Program-made: the position numbers and the translations under genes
Part shown: positions 53,386 to 62,373 of the stretch, piece after piece
Layout of the letters: each line of letters starts with the position of its first letter
How positions within the stretch are numbered: position 1 is the stretch's first letter
Assembly: GCF_000340565.2 (NCBI RefSeq)
Contig: NZ_CP007203.1
Coordinates: forward strand, 722,297 to 786,296
Reading direction: 5' to 3'
DNA: 64,000 nucleotides
Source of the DNA: Nodularia spumigena CCY9414
Lineage (GTDB): Bacteria; Cyanobacteriota; Cyanobacteriia; Cyanobacteriales; Nostocaceae
The notes under the pieces: model-generated
Database searches by the model: none
Seen by the model: only the letters and a program-made list of their open reading frames with translations
Told to the model about the DNA's origin: nothing

Positions 53386-56300
53386 CTGCTCCCCTGCTTC
53401 TTCTTCAAGCTGTTTGTGCTGTTTGAGCCAGTTGTTGCTGGTTGAGATAGAAGTAATGACCTTTTTTTGGCGATTAATTCATCGTGAGTCCCGCTTTCGA
53501 CGAGTAGACCTCGATCTAAAACTAGGATCAAGTCAGCGTTACGGACTGTGGACAGGCGATGGGCAATAATTAGGCTGGTACGCCCTTTGAGGATGGTTTT
53601 CAGGTTATTTTGAATGATTCGCTCAGATTCCGAATCGAGGTGGCTGGTGGCTTCGTCTAAGAGCAATAAGCGGGGATTTCCGAGTAACGCACGGGCGATC
53701 GCAATTCGTTGGCGTTGTCCACCAGATAACATCCCCCCACCTTCACCAATTTGGGTTTCGTAGCCGGTGGGCATGAGCTTGATAAATTCATCGGCTCCTG
53801 CTAAACTGGCAGCTTCAATAATTTCCTCTAAGGTGGCTTCTGGATGAGCAATACTGATATTTTCGCGGATTGTCCCGCCGAATAAGAAGGTATCTTGATC
53901 AACAACTCCAATTTGAGAACGTAGCGATCGCAAAGAAATGCTAGTCACATCTTGAGCATCAATTAATACTTTTCCATCTGTCGGCAGATATAGTCCTAAT
54001 ATCATCTTGGCGAGGGTTGTTTTTCCTGAACCACTACGCCCAACCACCGCTACAGTCTGCTCAGGAAGGATTTCAAAGCTGAGATTTTCTAAGACATTAA
54101 TATCACTCTCTGGGTGATAGCGAAAAGTTACATTTTCAAATTTAATCTGTCCTTCTAATCTCGGTAAAAACTGCCGGGGTTGATAGTGTAAATCTTCCTC
54201 TGGTTCCGCTTCCAGAACATCATTAATTCTTTCACTAGAAATAACTACTTCCTGGAATTGATTCCACAAAACCACTAACCTTTGAAATGGGCGAATAATG
54301 TTCCCCAACAACATATTAAACGCCACTAACTGCCCAATTGTGAGTTCATTTTGAATGACTAACCATGCTCCAAACCACAGCAAACCCGTAGTTACTAAAG
54401 TTTCAATCCCGGAGCTAAAAAGCTGCATTTTGTTACTAATTATCTGCCCTGCAAATGTCTTTTTAATGACATTATTTAATAGCTCTTCCCAATGCCAACG
54501 TACTGTTTGTTCAATAGCCATTGAGCGAATTGAGCTAATACCTGTGAGGGATTGAATCAGATAACTATTTTCGCTGGCTGTGGCATTAAAAGCCTCACGA
54601 TTAATGCGCCGAAAGAACGGTGTAGCCACCAGTGCGAGAATAAAGAATGGTGGGATAATCGTTAAACTCAGCAAAGCCATTGGTGGACTATACCAAAACA
54701 TTAATCCCACGTAAATAAACACTGTCAGCAAATCCAAAGTGATGGATAAAGCTTCACCGGTGAGGAAGCGCTGAATTTTGTAGTTTTCTTGGACGCGGGA
54801 AATAATATCACCAACGTAGCGGGATTCAAAGAAGGCTAAAGGTAGACGAAAGGTATGTTTAATAAAACCTACCAATAAGGCTACGCTAATGCGGTTGGCT
54901 GTGTGGTCTAGTAGATATTGGCGCAGTCCATTAATTACGACACTAAACAAGCCAAAAATTAGCAACCCGAACCCCACGGCGTTTAATGTCAGGGTGCTAC
55001 GCTGTACTAATACTCGGTCTAAAAGCAACTGAGTTAATAAGGGCGTAACTAATCCAAATATTTGAATGAACACCGAAGCCATGAAGACTTCTAGCAATAC
55101 TTTGGAATGGGGTTTGACTAATTCAAATAATTGCCAAAATTGTGTACTCGCTTCTTCGGTTTCTTTAAGTTGGGCTGTGGGTTGTAATAATAACGCGTAA
55201 CCAGTCCAACCAGCTTTAAATTCTTCTTCGCTGAGGGTGCGTTGACCAAAAGCGGGGTCGCCGACAATTACCTGTTTTTTGCTGACTTCATAGACAACAA
55301 TGTAATGTCTACCTTCCCAATGTGCGATCGCAGGTAAGGTTTGTTGTGCTAATTTATCTAAGCTGGCTTTTACGGGACGGGTAGTAAAACCGATACTTTC
55401 CGCCGCAGTTGTTAAACCCCGCAATGATGCACCGGTGCGATTAATGTTAGCTAAATCTCGCAGTCGGTTAACGCTCAAACGCTTACCCCAATAGCGGCTA
55501 ATCATCACCAAGCAAGCGGCTCCACAGTCAGCAGCGCTTTGTTGTTCATAGAACGGATACCTCTTGGTTAATCGTCCCCACCAATGGCCAGCTTTGACTG
55601 TAGGACTGGGAAAATAGGCTTTTCTTTGCTTCTTTTTCGGTTCTGGGTCTGGTGGTGGTAACTGTCTAATTAGAGTTGGGGGAATTACTGGTGTAGGTGT
55701 GTCTTCTGTAACGGCTTGGCGATTTTGCGATAATTCGGCTAATTCCGGCCAATATTCTAATGCGACTTGCCAATGGGCATTTTTCAGGCTATAAACCTTT
55801 GTGGGTTGAGTCGCGCGCCAATCTTCCTGCTGGGGATATACGTAGATGTTTCCCGGTGTTAATCTGCGTCCATCTGTGTGCTGTAGTTCGCCCTGATGCA
55901 GTAGCCACAGTTTGGTATCTTGGAATAAATTGACTGGAAGTGAGTCGCCTTCGACGGTGTGGCGCTCAAATAAAGCCAAAGCTTTGAGTATTTCTTCTAC
56001 AGAACTATTGTGAGGAATGAGGGACGTTTGACAACATAGTAACAGTAAATCCCACAGTTCGGCACGTTGTTTGAGGCGATCGCGAATACTCGGATGTTTG
56101 CGGATTACTTCTTGTAAAGATGCTTGGGGAAAATAAGCAACTTTTAACTTCACAGAAGCTCTAGCAACATAAGGGCTAAATTGCTCTTCTGTAAATAAAG
56201 TCAGTTCGCCAAATGATGCTCCTGTTGTCAGGGTGGTAATTAAATTATTGGCGCTATCTAAAAGCCTGACTTTACCCCCCAGGACGATATATATCCCATT

Positions 56301-56456
56301 CGGTGCGCTTGCTGCTTGCCAAAATTGCTTTGCTACAGGTGGTTCGACAATTTCCACCCCAATCAAACATCTTTCAATTTCTGGCTCTGATAGCGGCTCA
56401 CCCAGGCTGTGGATAAGTTGTTGCGCTAAGTATTCTGGAGAAAACGTTGATGCCAT
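53319..56456 (-). CDS. ABC exporter with cNMP-binding-like and C39 peptidase domains (HetC-like architecture)
   Basis: The 1045-residue protein begins with a cyclic-nucleotide-binding-like domain (about 15-140; GIYIVLGGKVRLL, GASFGELTLF) and a second degenerate one. A C39 peptidase (about 300-430) has QQSAADCGAACLVM (Cys), HWEGRHYIVVYE (His) and VGDPAFG (Asp). Six membrane helices follow (about 455-740), then the ATPase: VVGRSGSGKTTLAKM, LSGGQRQRIAIARALL, LLLDEATSHLD. It should cleave a double-glycine leader and export the peptide with the HlyD protein. The architecture equals Anabaena HetC. The last about 45 residues arise from a frame change at seven A (53462-53468) and run into repeats; without it the frame ends at 53405 with a typical C-terminus. 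Confidence 0.93.
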   Translation of the reverse strand: MASTFSPEYLAQQLIHSLGEPLSEPEIERCLIGVEIVEPPVAKQFWQAASAPNGIYIVLGGKVRLLDSANNLITTLTTGASFGELTLFTEEQFSPYVARASVKLKVAYFPQASLQEVIRKHPSIRDRLKQRAELWDLLLLCCQTSLIPHNSSVEEILKALALFERHTVEGDSLPVNLFQDTKLWLLHQGELQHTDGRRLTPGNIYVYPQQEDWRATQPTKVYSLKNAHWQVALEYWPELAELSQNRQAVTEDTPTPVIPPTLIRQLPPPDPEPKKKQRKAYFPSPTVKAGHWWGRLTKRYPFYEQQSAADCGAACLVMISRYWGKRLSVNRLRDLANINRTGASLRGLTTAAESIGFTTRPVKASLDKLAQQTLPAIAHWEGRHYIVVYEVSKKQVIVGDPAFGQRTLSEEEFKAGWTGYALLLQPTAQLKETEEASTQFWQLFELVKPHSKVLLEVFMASVFIQIFGLVTPLLTQLLLDRVLVQRSTLTLNAVGFGLLIFGLFSVVINGLRQYLLDHTANRISVALLVGFIKHTFRLPLAFFESRYVGDIISRVQENYKIQRFLTGEALSITLDLLTVFIYVGLMFWYSPPMALLSLTIIPPFFILALVATPFFRRINREAFNATASENSYLIQSLTGISSIRSMAIEQTVRWHWEELLNNVIKKTFAGQIISNKMQLFSSGIETLVTTGLLWFGAWLVIQNELTIGQLVAFNMLLGNIIRPFQRLVVLWNQFQEVVISSERINDVLEAEPEEDLHYQPRQFLPRLEGQIKFENVTFRYHPESDINVLENLSFEILPEQTVAVVGRSGSGKTTLAKMILGLYLPTDGKVLIDAQDVTSISLRSLRSQIGVVDQDTFLFGGTIRENISIAHPEATLEEIIEAASLAGADEFIKLMPTGYETQIGEGGGMLSGGQRQRIAIARALLGNPRLLLLDEATSHLDSESERIIQNNLKTILKGRTSLIIAHRLSTVRNADLILVLDRGLLVESGTHDELIAKKRSLLLSQPATTGSNSTNSLKKKQGSREINFGFWILDFRLHFNPKSKI

Positions 56457-56477
56457 TTTTTGACCTCCAAGACAGAA

Positions 56478-57086
56478 TTATTTATTGGTCGGAATCAGAT
56501 TTAATGACCAATGCAAATTAGGCTCGGAGTGAGATTGCAAATCGCAAATTGTAATCCCAGCATCCTTGGTTTGCTCAGTTTCTGGAGGGCTGGAACTTTT
56601 CTTTTTGGTTGACAGTCCCATTTGTTTAAGTAGACGATTAATGTGGCGATCGCTAATTTGGATATTAAATTCGTTAGCTAAATGTTTGCTCAACCATTGA
56701 GCAGTCCAATAAGTAAACGCATAACCATAATCACGAGGGCTATGGCTAACCAATTCTTTAAGTCTATCCAGATATTGATCATTCACAATCTTCGGTCTAC
56801 CGATGGGGCGCTCATTCCATTTGTGTGCTAAACCCGCTTCAGCTAAACCAATCCAATAGCGAGCCATTTCCTGAGAACACCCGATAATTTCACAGATTTG
56901 ACTTTGAGATTTACCCACATCAGCTAACAACATAATTTCAATGCGTCGCCGATATTCTGGCTGTAAATCACCTTGTAAGCTTTTCTGCAAAGCCTTTTTT
57001 TGGAAAGATGTTAAAAACTTACCTTCTTGAAAATTTTGGATGTTGTAATTTTCCAAGGTTTCGCTTTGGCTAAGAGAGTGTGACAT
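56478..57086 (-). CDS. HTH protein resembling the DNA-binding half of IS630-type transposases
   Basis: About 202 residues from ATG 57086 (MSHSLSQSETLENYN). Two helix-turn-helix units are visible: FQKKALQKSLQGDLQPEYRRRIEIMLLADVGKSQSQICEIIGCSQEMARYWIGLAEAGL (HTH_29-like) and YWTAQWLSKHLANEFNIQISDRHINRLLKQMGLSTKK (winged helix, HTH_33-like). These are the N-terminal DNA-binding modules of IS630-family transposases, but no DDE catalytic domain follows. A stand-alone protein just upstream of the C39 exporter (21 bp) is probably a local transcription factor. Confidence 0.8.
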   Translation of the reverse strand: MSHSLSQSETLENYNIQNFQEGKFLTSFQKKALQKSLQGDLQPEYRRRIEIMLLADVGKSQSQICEIIGCSQEMARYWIGLAEAGLAHKWNERPIGRPKIVNDQYLDRLKELVSHSPRDYGYAFTYWTAQWLSKHLANEFNIQISDRHINRLLKQMGLSTKKKSSSPPETEQTKDAGITICDLQSHSEPNLHWSLNLIPTNK

Positions 57087-57098
57087 ATTAATTACCAA

Positions 57099-58524
57099 TT
57101 GTCATTTACTGAAAATGTGGGCAATTTTATCCGTTGCAGCTATAGTCAACGCTCTATAAATAAGGCTTGACAACTGCAAAAGTAATTAGCCTTTTCCAGC
57201 TAATTAAGTATTTACCTGATGCGGGTATAATGCTTGGTAACTTCCCTCTGCTATTGTGACGAAATCGAGGGCATATACCCGTGTGATCTTGGCTTTTTAT
57301 CCTCAATATTTCACCCTGCTTTATCGGCTATACAACGAATCAGAAATGTAATCAAAAAGCAGCCGATACATCACGGAATTTTTCTATTTTTCCCAGTCAA
57401 CACATTCTTAGTTAAAAGCTGCGCTCTTGTAGTGTGAGCGATAGTCAGTAAGTAGTAGTAAACAAACCTGACAAAATATGAAGCAAGCATAGCTGTTGTC
57501 TAATCTAATAAACAGCAATTTCTGGTAAGATACCTAAAACCAGTAAACTAATCACTGGCTAACCCCAATAACTTGAAAAACTTCCCTGAAAAAATGGTGT
57601 GATATTGGTAGTGATTTCAACCAAGATAATTAGTTGACCATCACAGGGAAGTGCTTTGCAGTCTTTTAGTGACTCCTATTTTGAGGATGTTCCTAAACTC
57701 TGTGATACAGGTTCATCAGTCAACCTCAAAATATTTAAACTGGTTTTTTTCGATTACCAAAAATGTGGTTGGAATGTGTTCCATCAAAAAATGGAACTTA
57801 GAGGCAGCTAAGGTCAGGTTATGAATACAAATCTACTTCCTAGACTAGCCTAAGACTAGCTAATATCTCATCAGCAGATTTCAATAAATCTGGAATTATC
57901 TGAAAAACAAGTTTAACGAAAAAGCCACAGGTTTTCACTCTGTTGTCTTAACCTACTGTTATCCTTTTAGAAATTTTCCTACATCTAGTCAAGGGTTTTC
58001 TTAAAAAAGACGAGATCTTTACTCAATATTGATTATATCTTTACTTGAAATTAATAATAATTTTGTCTCCATGAAATTTACAAATTTATTATTAGTTTCT
58101 TCTCGGTAAAATTCCGTCATTAAACTTTAGTAATTACCCTATAGTATGTATTTAGATATTAGGAGATTACTCAGTTATTTATTAATCAAAACATTCATAC
58201 TATATAATAAATAAGCTTTTTACCTCTATCTCCAGCCGGAGAGATATATATTGATTAATATCTAGTTTTTTATATTTAAAGTATCTATCTCTAGGATGAA
58301 ACTTATTGATTTGGGTAAATAAAGTTAACCCGTGGGGGTCGTCATTTATCCTTTGTCATTGCTAAGGGTTTCTGGCGTGTTTACTTCTCGTAATATACAG
58401 CACTTTGCAAGTAAATCAAGTACACACATTAATATTATAAATCTTGTGGGGGAGGGCAAGGACTGCCCTCCCTGCGTACGAAATTCTGAATAAACCCGCC
58501 CGTACAGGAATAGGTAGGGGGTGA
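57099..58524. other. Gene-poor region upstream of the exporter operon
   Basis: About 1.4 kb, AT-rich, with stops in all frames. A 51-codon frame at 57656-57811 (TTG start, Cys/Phe-rich) follows an imperfect inverted repeat CTTCCCTG...CAGGGAAG (57581-57651) and may be a transposase remnant. GGGAGGGCA...TGCCCTCCC at 58450-58473 forms a hairpin. The exporter promoter should lie near 57100-57250. Confidence 0.45.
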
Positions 58525-58563
58525 GATAAAAAAACTGGAAGCTCCTCATTGTGAGCTTCCAGT
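58525..58563 (-). terminator. Strong Rho-independent terminator reading leftwards
   Basis: On the minus strand ACTGGAAGCTC (58563-58553) pairs perfectly with GAGCTTCCAGT (58544-58534), with an 8-base loop and a run of six T. It is the best terminator of the region, yet the nearest minus-strand gene (HetP-like, ending at 59396) is over 800 bp away. Confidence 0.8.
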
Positions 58564-58675
58564 AGTTGCTGTATAAATTGTCAACTTATAAAGCAGAAAT
58601 AATCCTATTTGGGAGAAAGAGGATTATGATATTTGAAAAAAAAACATCAGTGCTATAAAATCTATCAACCATAAT

Positions 58676-58806
58676 AGGACTTACGCAAGAACTCTCTGAA
58701 ACCTTCTTAACTTCTCCCTTTGGGAGAAGGGGAGACGCTTCGCGGTAAGCGAAGCTATGCCGAAGGCTTTACGTGGTTCGTTTTTCCATAATTTTGCGTA
58801 AGTCCT
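58676..58806. mobile_element. MITE-like element, AGGACTTACGCA-ended
   Basis: AGGACTTACGCA at 58676-58687 is exactly inverted at 58795-58806, with TA just outside. The interior contains CTCCCTTTGGGAGAA, shared with 32943, and GACGCTTCGCGGTAAGCGAAGC. It lies between the terminator and the HetP-like gene. Confidence 0.8.
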
Positions 58807-59395
58807 GCATAACTACGATTGAAACGTTACTTTTTCTTTTTCCACTGCTGCTTATGATGCTACATATCACCTTTTTAGGCACAGATAACACCAAATTCAG
58901 TCAAGAAGCTCCATTGAGTTTCCCCACGTCTGAAGACTCAATAGCCAGCAAGCATTAAAATTTAAAATTGCGGGGAGACGCGACTCTAAATTTACTGTAG
59001 CCAGACTTCTTTGCAAAAAGAACCACCAATAATAACGCTTAAATCGTCAGTCTTGGTTTAGGAGTTATTACTCCCTCAGATACTGACTACTTCAGCAACA
59101 GCAATCAGTGAGATATGTTTCATAATCTATTCATTGATTTGATGTTTTTAACGGAATTTTTATTTACTCACCTCTTGTTTAGTAGCTATCTCTAATTTAT
59201 CGGATTTTGGTAGGCAATATTTGCCATTTTGGCAGATTTTATTCAGCAATTTTGCTGTTATCGAATAGGGCTAGTTAAGCAGATAAAAAATATGTTAAAT
59301 AACACACCCAGCAGTCCCTATAAAATCTGGCTCTATCCCTACTGAGAGGAATAGAGCAGCTTATGGTAAACATTTGATGTGGTAAATTAATTATC
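58807..59395. other. Non-coding region downstream of the HetP-like gene
   Basis: AT-rich with no convincing gene. A plus-strand frame ending at 58958 starts inside the MITE and is not credible. Confidence 0.45.
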
Positions 59396-59761
59396 TCAAC
59401 CGCCACCACGAATTTTGCTTGTTTGCTTTCCTACCACCTCAAGATAAGCAAGGTCTTTAATTTTATTTAAACAACTGGCTGAAGCATTAGTATTACACCT
59501 GTTACTTATCGATGGTTTACCAGCTTTCATATTTTGATGATGCTGTTGCTGCGCTCTGCTAGCTTGGGTATTTTCTTTGAGTAATCGATTGTAAGTGCGA
59601 TAAGGAATGTAATGTAAAGGATTGTAACCAACTATGCGTAGCATTAAAACACACGCCCAGGAATACTTACCGGCAAGAATCGCTTCTACTATTTGCTCGA
59701 ATTGTTGAGGATTCATTGCTTGATTAAAGTTGCTACTAATTCCAGGAATATCTTGATTCAT
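59396..59761 (-). CDS. HetP-family protein with a double-glycine-leader-like C-terminus
   Basis: The 121-residue protein contains [43 protein letters not shown] (about 22-64), which I recognise as the conserved core of HetP, a regulator of heterocyst commitment in Anabaena, and its homologues. A polar linker follows (about 65-95). The C-terminus then reads [26 protein letters not shown] and stops right after the third Gly. I-x-D-L-x-Y-L-E followed by a Gly pair about ten residues later is the pattern of cyanobacterial double-glycine leaders cleaved by C39 peptidases, and a C39 exporter is the next operon. Function is inferred from the family only. Confidence 0.82.
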   Translation of the reverse strand: MNQDIPGISSNFNQAMNPQQFEQIVEAILAGKYSWACVLMLRIVGYNPLHYIPYRTYNRLLKENTQASRAQQQHHQNMKAGKPSISNRCNTNASASCLNKIKDLAYLEVVGKQTSKIRGGG

Positions 59762-61677
59762 AGTGTTAGTTATCTTTGATGAGACTAGCTAGGTTCTTCG
59801 GTGCTTGGTGTGAAACTTGACTTGCAGTTACTGATTGACAATACAACAGATTATTGAGAAACCAAGAACTTGATTAACAGATACATACAGAAGGTTCTTT
59901 GAGTTTGGCTGGGACACAGTTCAGCAGAGTTTGAGCTTCCGACTGGAAAACTAGGAGCAAAAATATAAAAGGTTGCGGCAATAGGCACACGAGGATATTT
60001 ATTTTTGGTAAATTCATTGTTATTGAGGTAACAAGACTGCTAGAAATTGACACCAGAGGAAAAGCGAAATAGTAATAAAAATAAAAATGATAAAATTTCA
60101 TCTTTAAACTTCTCCCTTGATTTGAGGTTGCGACTGCATGTGACCTGATGATTCTTTCCATAAGCTGACCTTCAATTAAAAGTCTATTTCTTGCTTTATA
60201 TGGCTGGTGGTAGATGCAGTTGTGACTCGTTTTGAATGTTTTAATTTTTCATTAAACTAGCTTTCCCTGATAAACAAATTTATTTTATTTTTTTTGCTCT
60301 TAATTTGAGAGCATTTTTCTAATAAATTCCATTCACTCTCTAAAATAAATCATTATTTATCTGAGAATGTGAGGGACAACTTTAGTAAGTATACTATTGT
60401 TTGCTGTTAATATCATATCTTATTTTAGTATGTGTATCATGAGATTTGGTGAGTTTTTTCATCTCTAATTATATGTTGTTTAAACTTATTTTATATCATT
60501 GAGTTACTAATCTGTTAGGGGGGTCAAACCCCTCGCTTGTAATTGATTTGAGTTGGGTGTATTCATGAAGTTCCTAGACAATTTACCACTAAATAGATGA
60601 ATCAACGACTGATAATTAGAGTCATATAAATAGCATCAAAAAAAATCAAAATATCTTGACTAACTTAGCTATTGAGAACATTTATTATTTATTCTTGGCA
60701 TTTTTCATGGTTTATATGAGTGTCAGCCCTTGCTATACAAGGGTTGTAGTCGTAGGGTATTTGATCATTTTATCCAATTTCATTATGTATTTGGCTGAGG
60801 TTTTAGCAAGTAACCACAAAGAAGAATTTGTACTTATGAATGGTTTATGGTATTATTTGCGAAATTTTCCAGATTCCTAAATACCTAAAATAAAACATCT
60901 TTTTGAGGCTGTTTGAAAAGTATAATCTAGCAGGTTTTGTCTAAACACGATTGATGTAACCGAGAAGGGTACTGGACTCTGAAGGACTAAGAGGGGTGCA
61001 TGGTTTAACTGATACTGGGTAGGCGGATGCAGTCTTGTAATTCGTGTTAATGATTGGGTTTTAAGTCAGGATTTTATTAATCGCTATTTTTCAGTTTCAT
61101 TTTCCCCAAAGTCTTTTACACAAGGATTTTACTCACCCAACCCAGATGCGACCAATATCAGAGTTTTGAACAGATGCTATTGCATTGTGATCTCAAGTCA
61201 TATTTAATGGAAATTTTACTAATCTTGGTATGACGAAAATTAGTCACCTTTGTATTGTGGCAACTAGCAGTTTTAATTCGTAAGTATTGGAAATCTTTTT
61301 TTAACCCTAGTTATATGTTCTTTTGGTTCATGAAACACCCGGAAAATAAATCCAAAAATTGGAAATGCTGAGTGTTGGGGCTGGAGACAGTATACGAATG
61401 AGGAGCGGTACGGTAAAACATCTGTATTGCTCTGCATCTATATTCGTATTGGAATATACACAAAGACATTGTGAAGCTGAAATTTGTGTTTGGTATGACC
61501 TCAAACCCTTTGAATTTGAGCCGTTTTAAATAATTACTACCTTTATCAACAATATTTATGTGTATTTTTTTTGTTAAGTCATTTGCTAGGGTCTTTATTT
61601 TACAGACAGATACTTTAAGATTGTTTATACCAAAACTGGAAAAACTCAATTACTAGTTCCATAAGTGTTTACATTTT
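59762..61677. other. Gene-poor region upstream of the HetP-like gene
   Basis: About 1.9 kb, AT-rich. Candidates, all weak: a minus-strand frame at 59874-60017 (47 residues, hydrophobic middle, ends CVPAKLKEPSVCIC) and the plus-strand frame at 60656-60880. AGGGGGGTCAAACCCCT near 60520 forms a hairpin. The region probably holds the promoter of the HetP-like gene and that of the PEP-CTERM gene at 61678. Confidence 0.45.
60656..60880 (+). CDS. Possible small two-helix membrane protein
   Basis: A 74-residue frame with TTG start, two hydrophobic segments (about 9-27 and 30-48) and the tail NHKEEFVLMNGLWYYLRNF. No family recognised and no clear Shine-Dalgarno. It is the longest plausible frame in the region but may be chance. 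Confidence 0.25.
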   Translation: MTNLAIENIYYLFLAFFMVYMSVSPCYTRVVVVGYLIILSNFIMYLAEVLASNHKEEFVLMNGLWYYLRNFPDS

Positions 61678-62286
61678 ATGACAACAACCACTTTTTTGAA
61701 AAACTTAGCAATGGCAACAACTGGAGCTACATTTATGCTTCTAGGAAGTGTTGCTTCTGCTCAAGCAATAACTATAGGCGGTATTGAATATACCCTGGGC
61801 GAACAAATTTTTGCCACCGGAGGTAACGTAGAAGCAACAATTCTAGAAGGTAACCCCAATACTTCATTTATCAGTGAATTAAGACTATTTAGTTCACTTG
61901 ACCCCAATGGAGCATTCACGCCTATTGGTACTAATAAAGAGGTTGGTAAAACCGTCAATTTAGGTATATTTCCCTCTGGACAAGAACTATTTTTCGGCAT
62001 ATATGTCCCGAATAATGACCAAACTTACTTCTTAGGTTCAGCAGATCGCAACCCTGATAATATTATCCATGCAGGTTTAGCAACGATTAAACTAGGAGTA
62101 ATCAATGCTACTTTTGAAGATGATCAAAACGGTGGGGATTTGAGTTATGACGATGTACAACTCCAAGTCAATGGTGCTATTAGTACTAACCCACAATCTA
62201 TACCAGAACCAAATACTGTTTTAGGTGTTTTGTTTGCAGGTGGAGTGGGAATTTCTAAATTAAAGTTCAGCAAAAAAGCTTGTTAA
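61678..62286 (+). CDS. PEP-CTERM sorted secreted protein
   Basis: A 202-residue protein with a signal peptide (LAMATTGATFMLLGSVASAQA, cleavage about 30). The mature beta-rich domain has DP, GG and NG turns. The C-terminal sorting signal is IPEPNTVLGVLFAGGVGISKLKFSKKA: PEP motif, hydrophobic helix and basic end. Exosortase would process it for the outer surface or matrix; the exosortase gene is not here. The mature domain is not recognised. Confidence 0.85.
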   Translation: MTTTTFLKNLAMATTGATFMLLGSVASAQAITIGGIEYTLGEQIFATGGNVEATILEGNPNTSFISELRLFSSLDPNGAFTPIGTNKEVGKTVNLGIFPSGQELFFGIYVPNNDQTYFLGSADRNPDNIIHAGLATIKLGVINATFEDDQNGGDLSYDDVQLQVNGAISTNPQSIPEPNTVLGVLFAGGVGISKLKFSKKAC

Positions 62287-62373
62287 CTCCTTACAGATAA
62301 AGCCTGTAAAATTAGGGATTTAAGCAGCCGAATTGTGGGAATTAATGCAACGGAAAATGCTATCTGCTATTTT

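Noticed and set aside
58773-58958. Plus-strand frame of 61 codons with a hydrophobic stretch
   Set aside because: It begins inside the terminal inverted repeat region of a MITE and has no start signal.
59874-60161. Minus-strand frame of 95 codons upstream of the HetP-like gene
   Set aside because: Composition is irregular (runs of Tyr and Phe from AT-rich DNA), no ribosome-binding site and no recognised motif; only noted as a weak candidate.
60157-60240. Short plus-strand frame with YMAGGRCSC that looks like a double-glycine peptide
   Set aside because: It has only about 23 codons after a stop, no ATG or GTG start, no leader helix and no Shine-Dalgarno.
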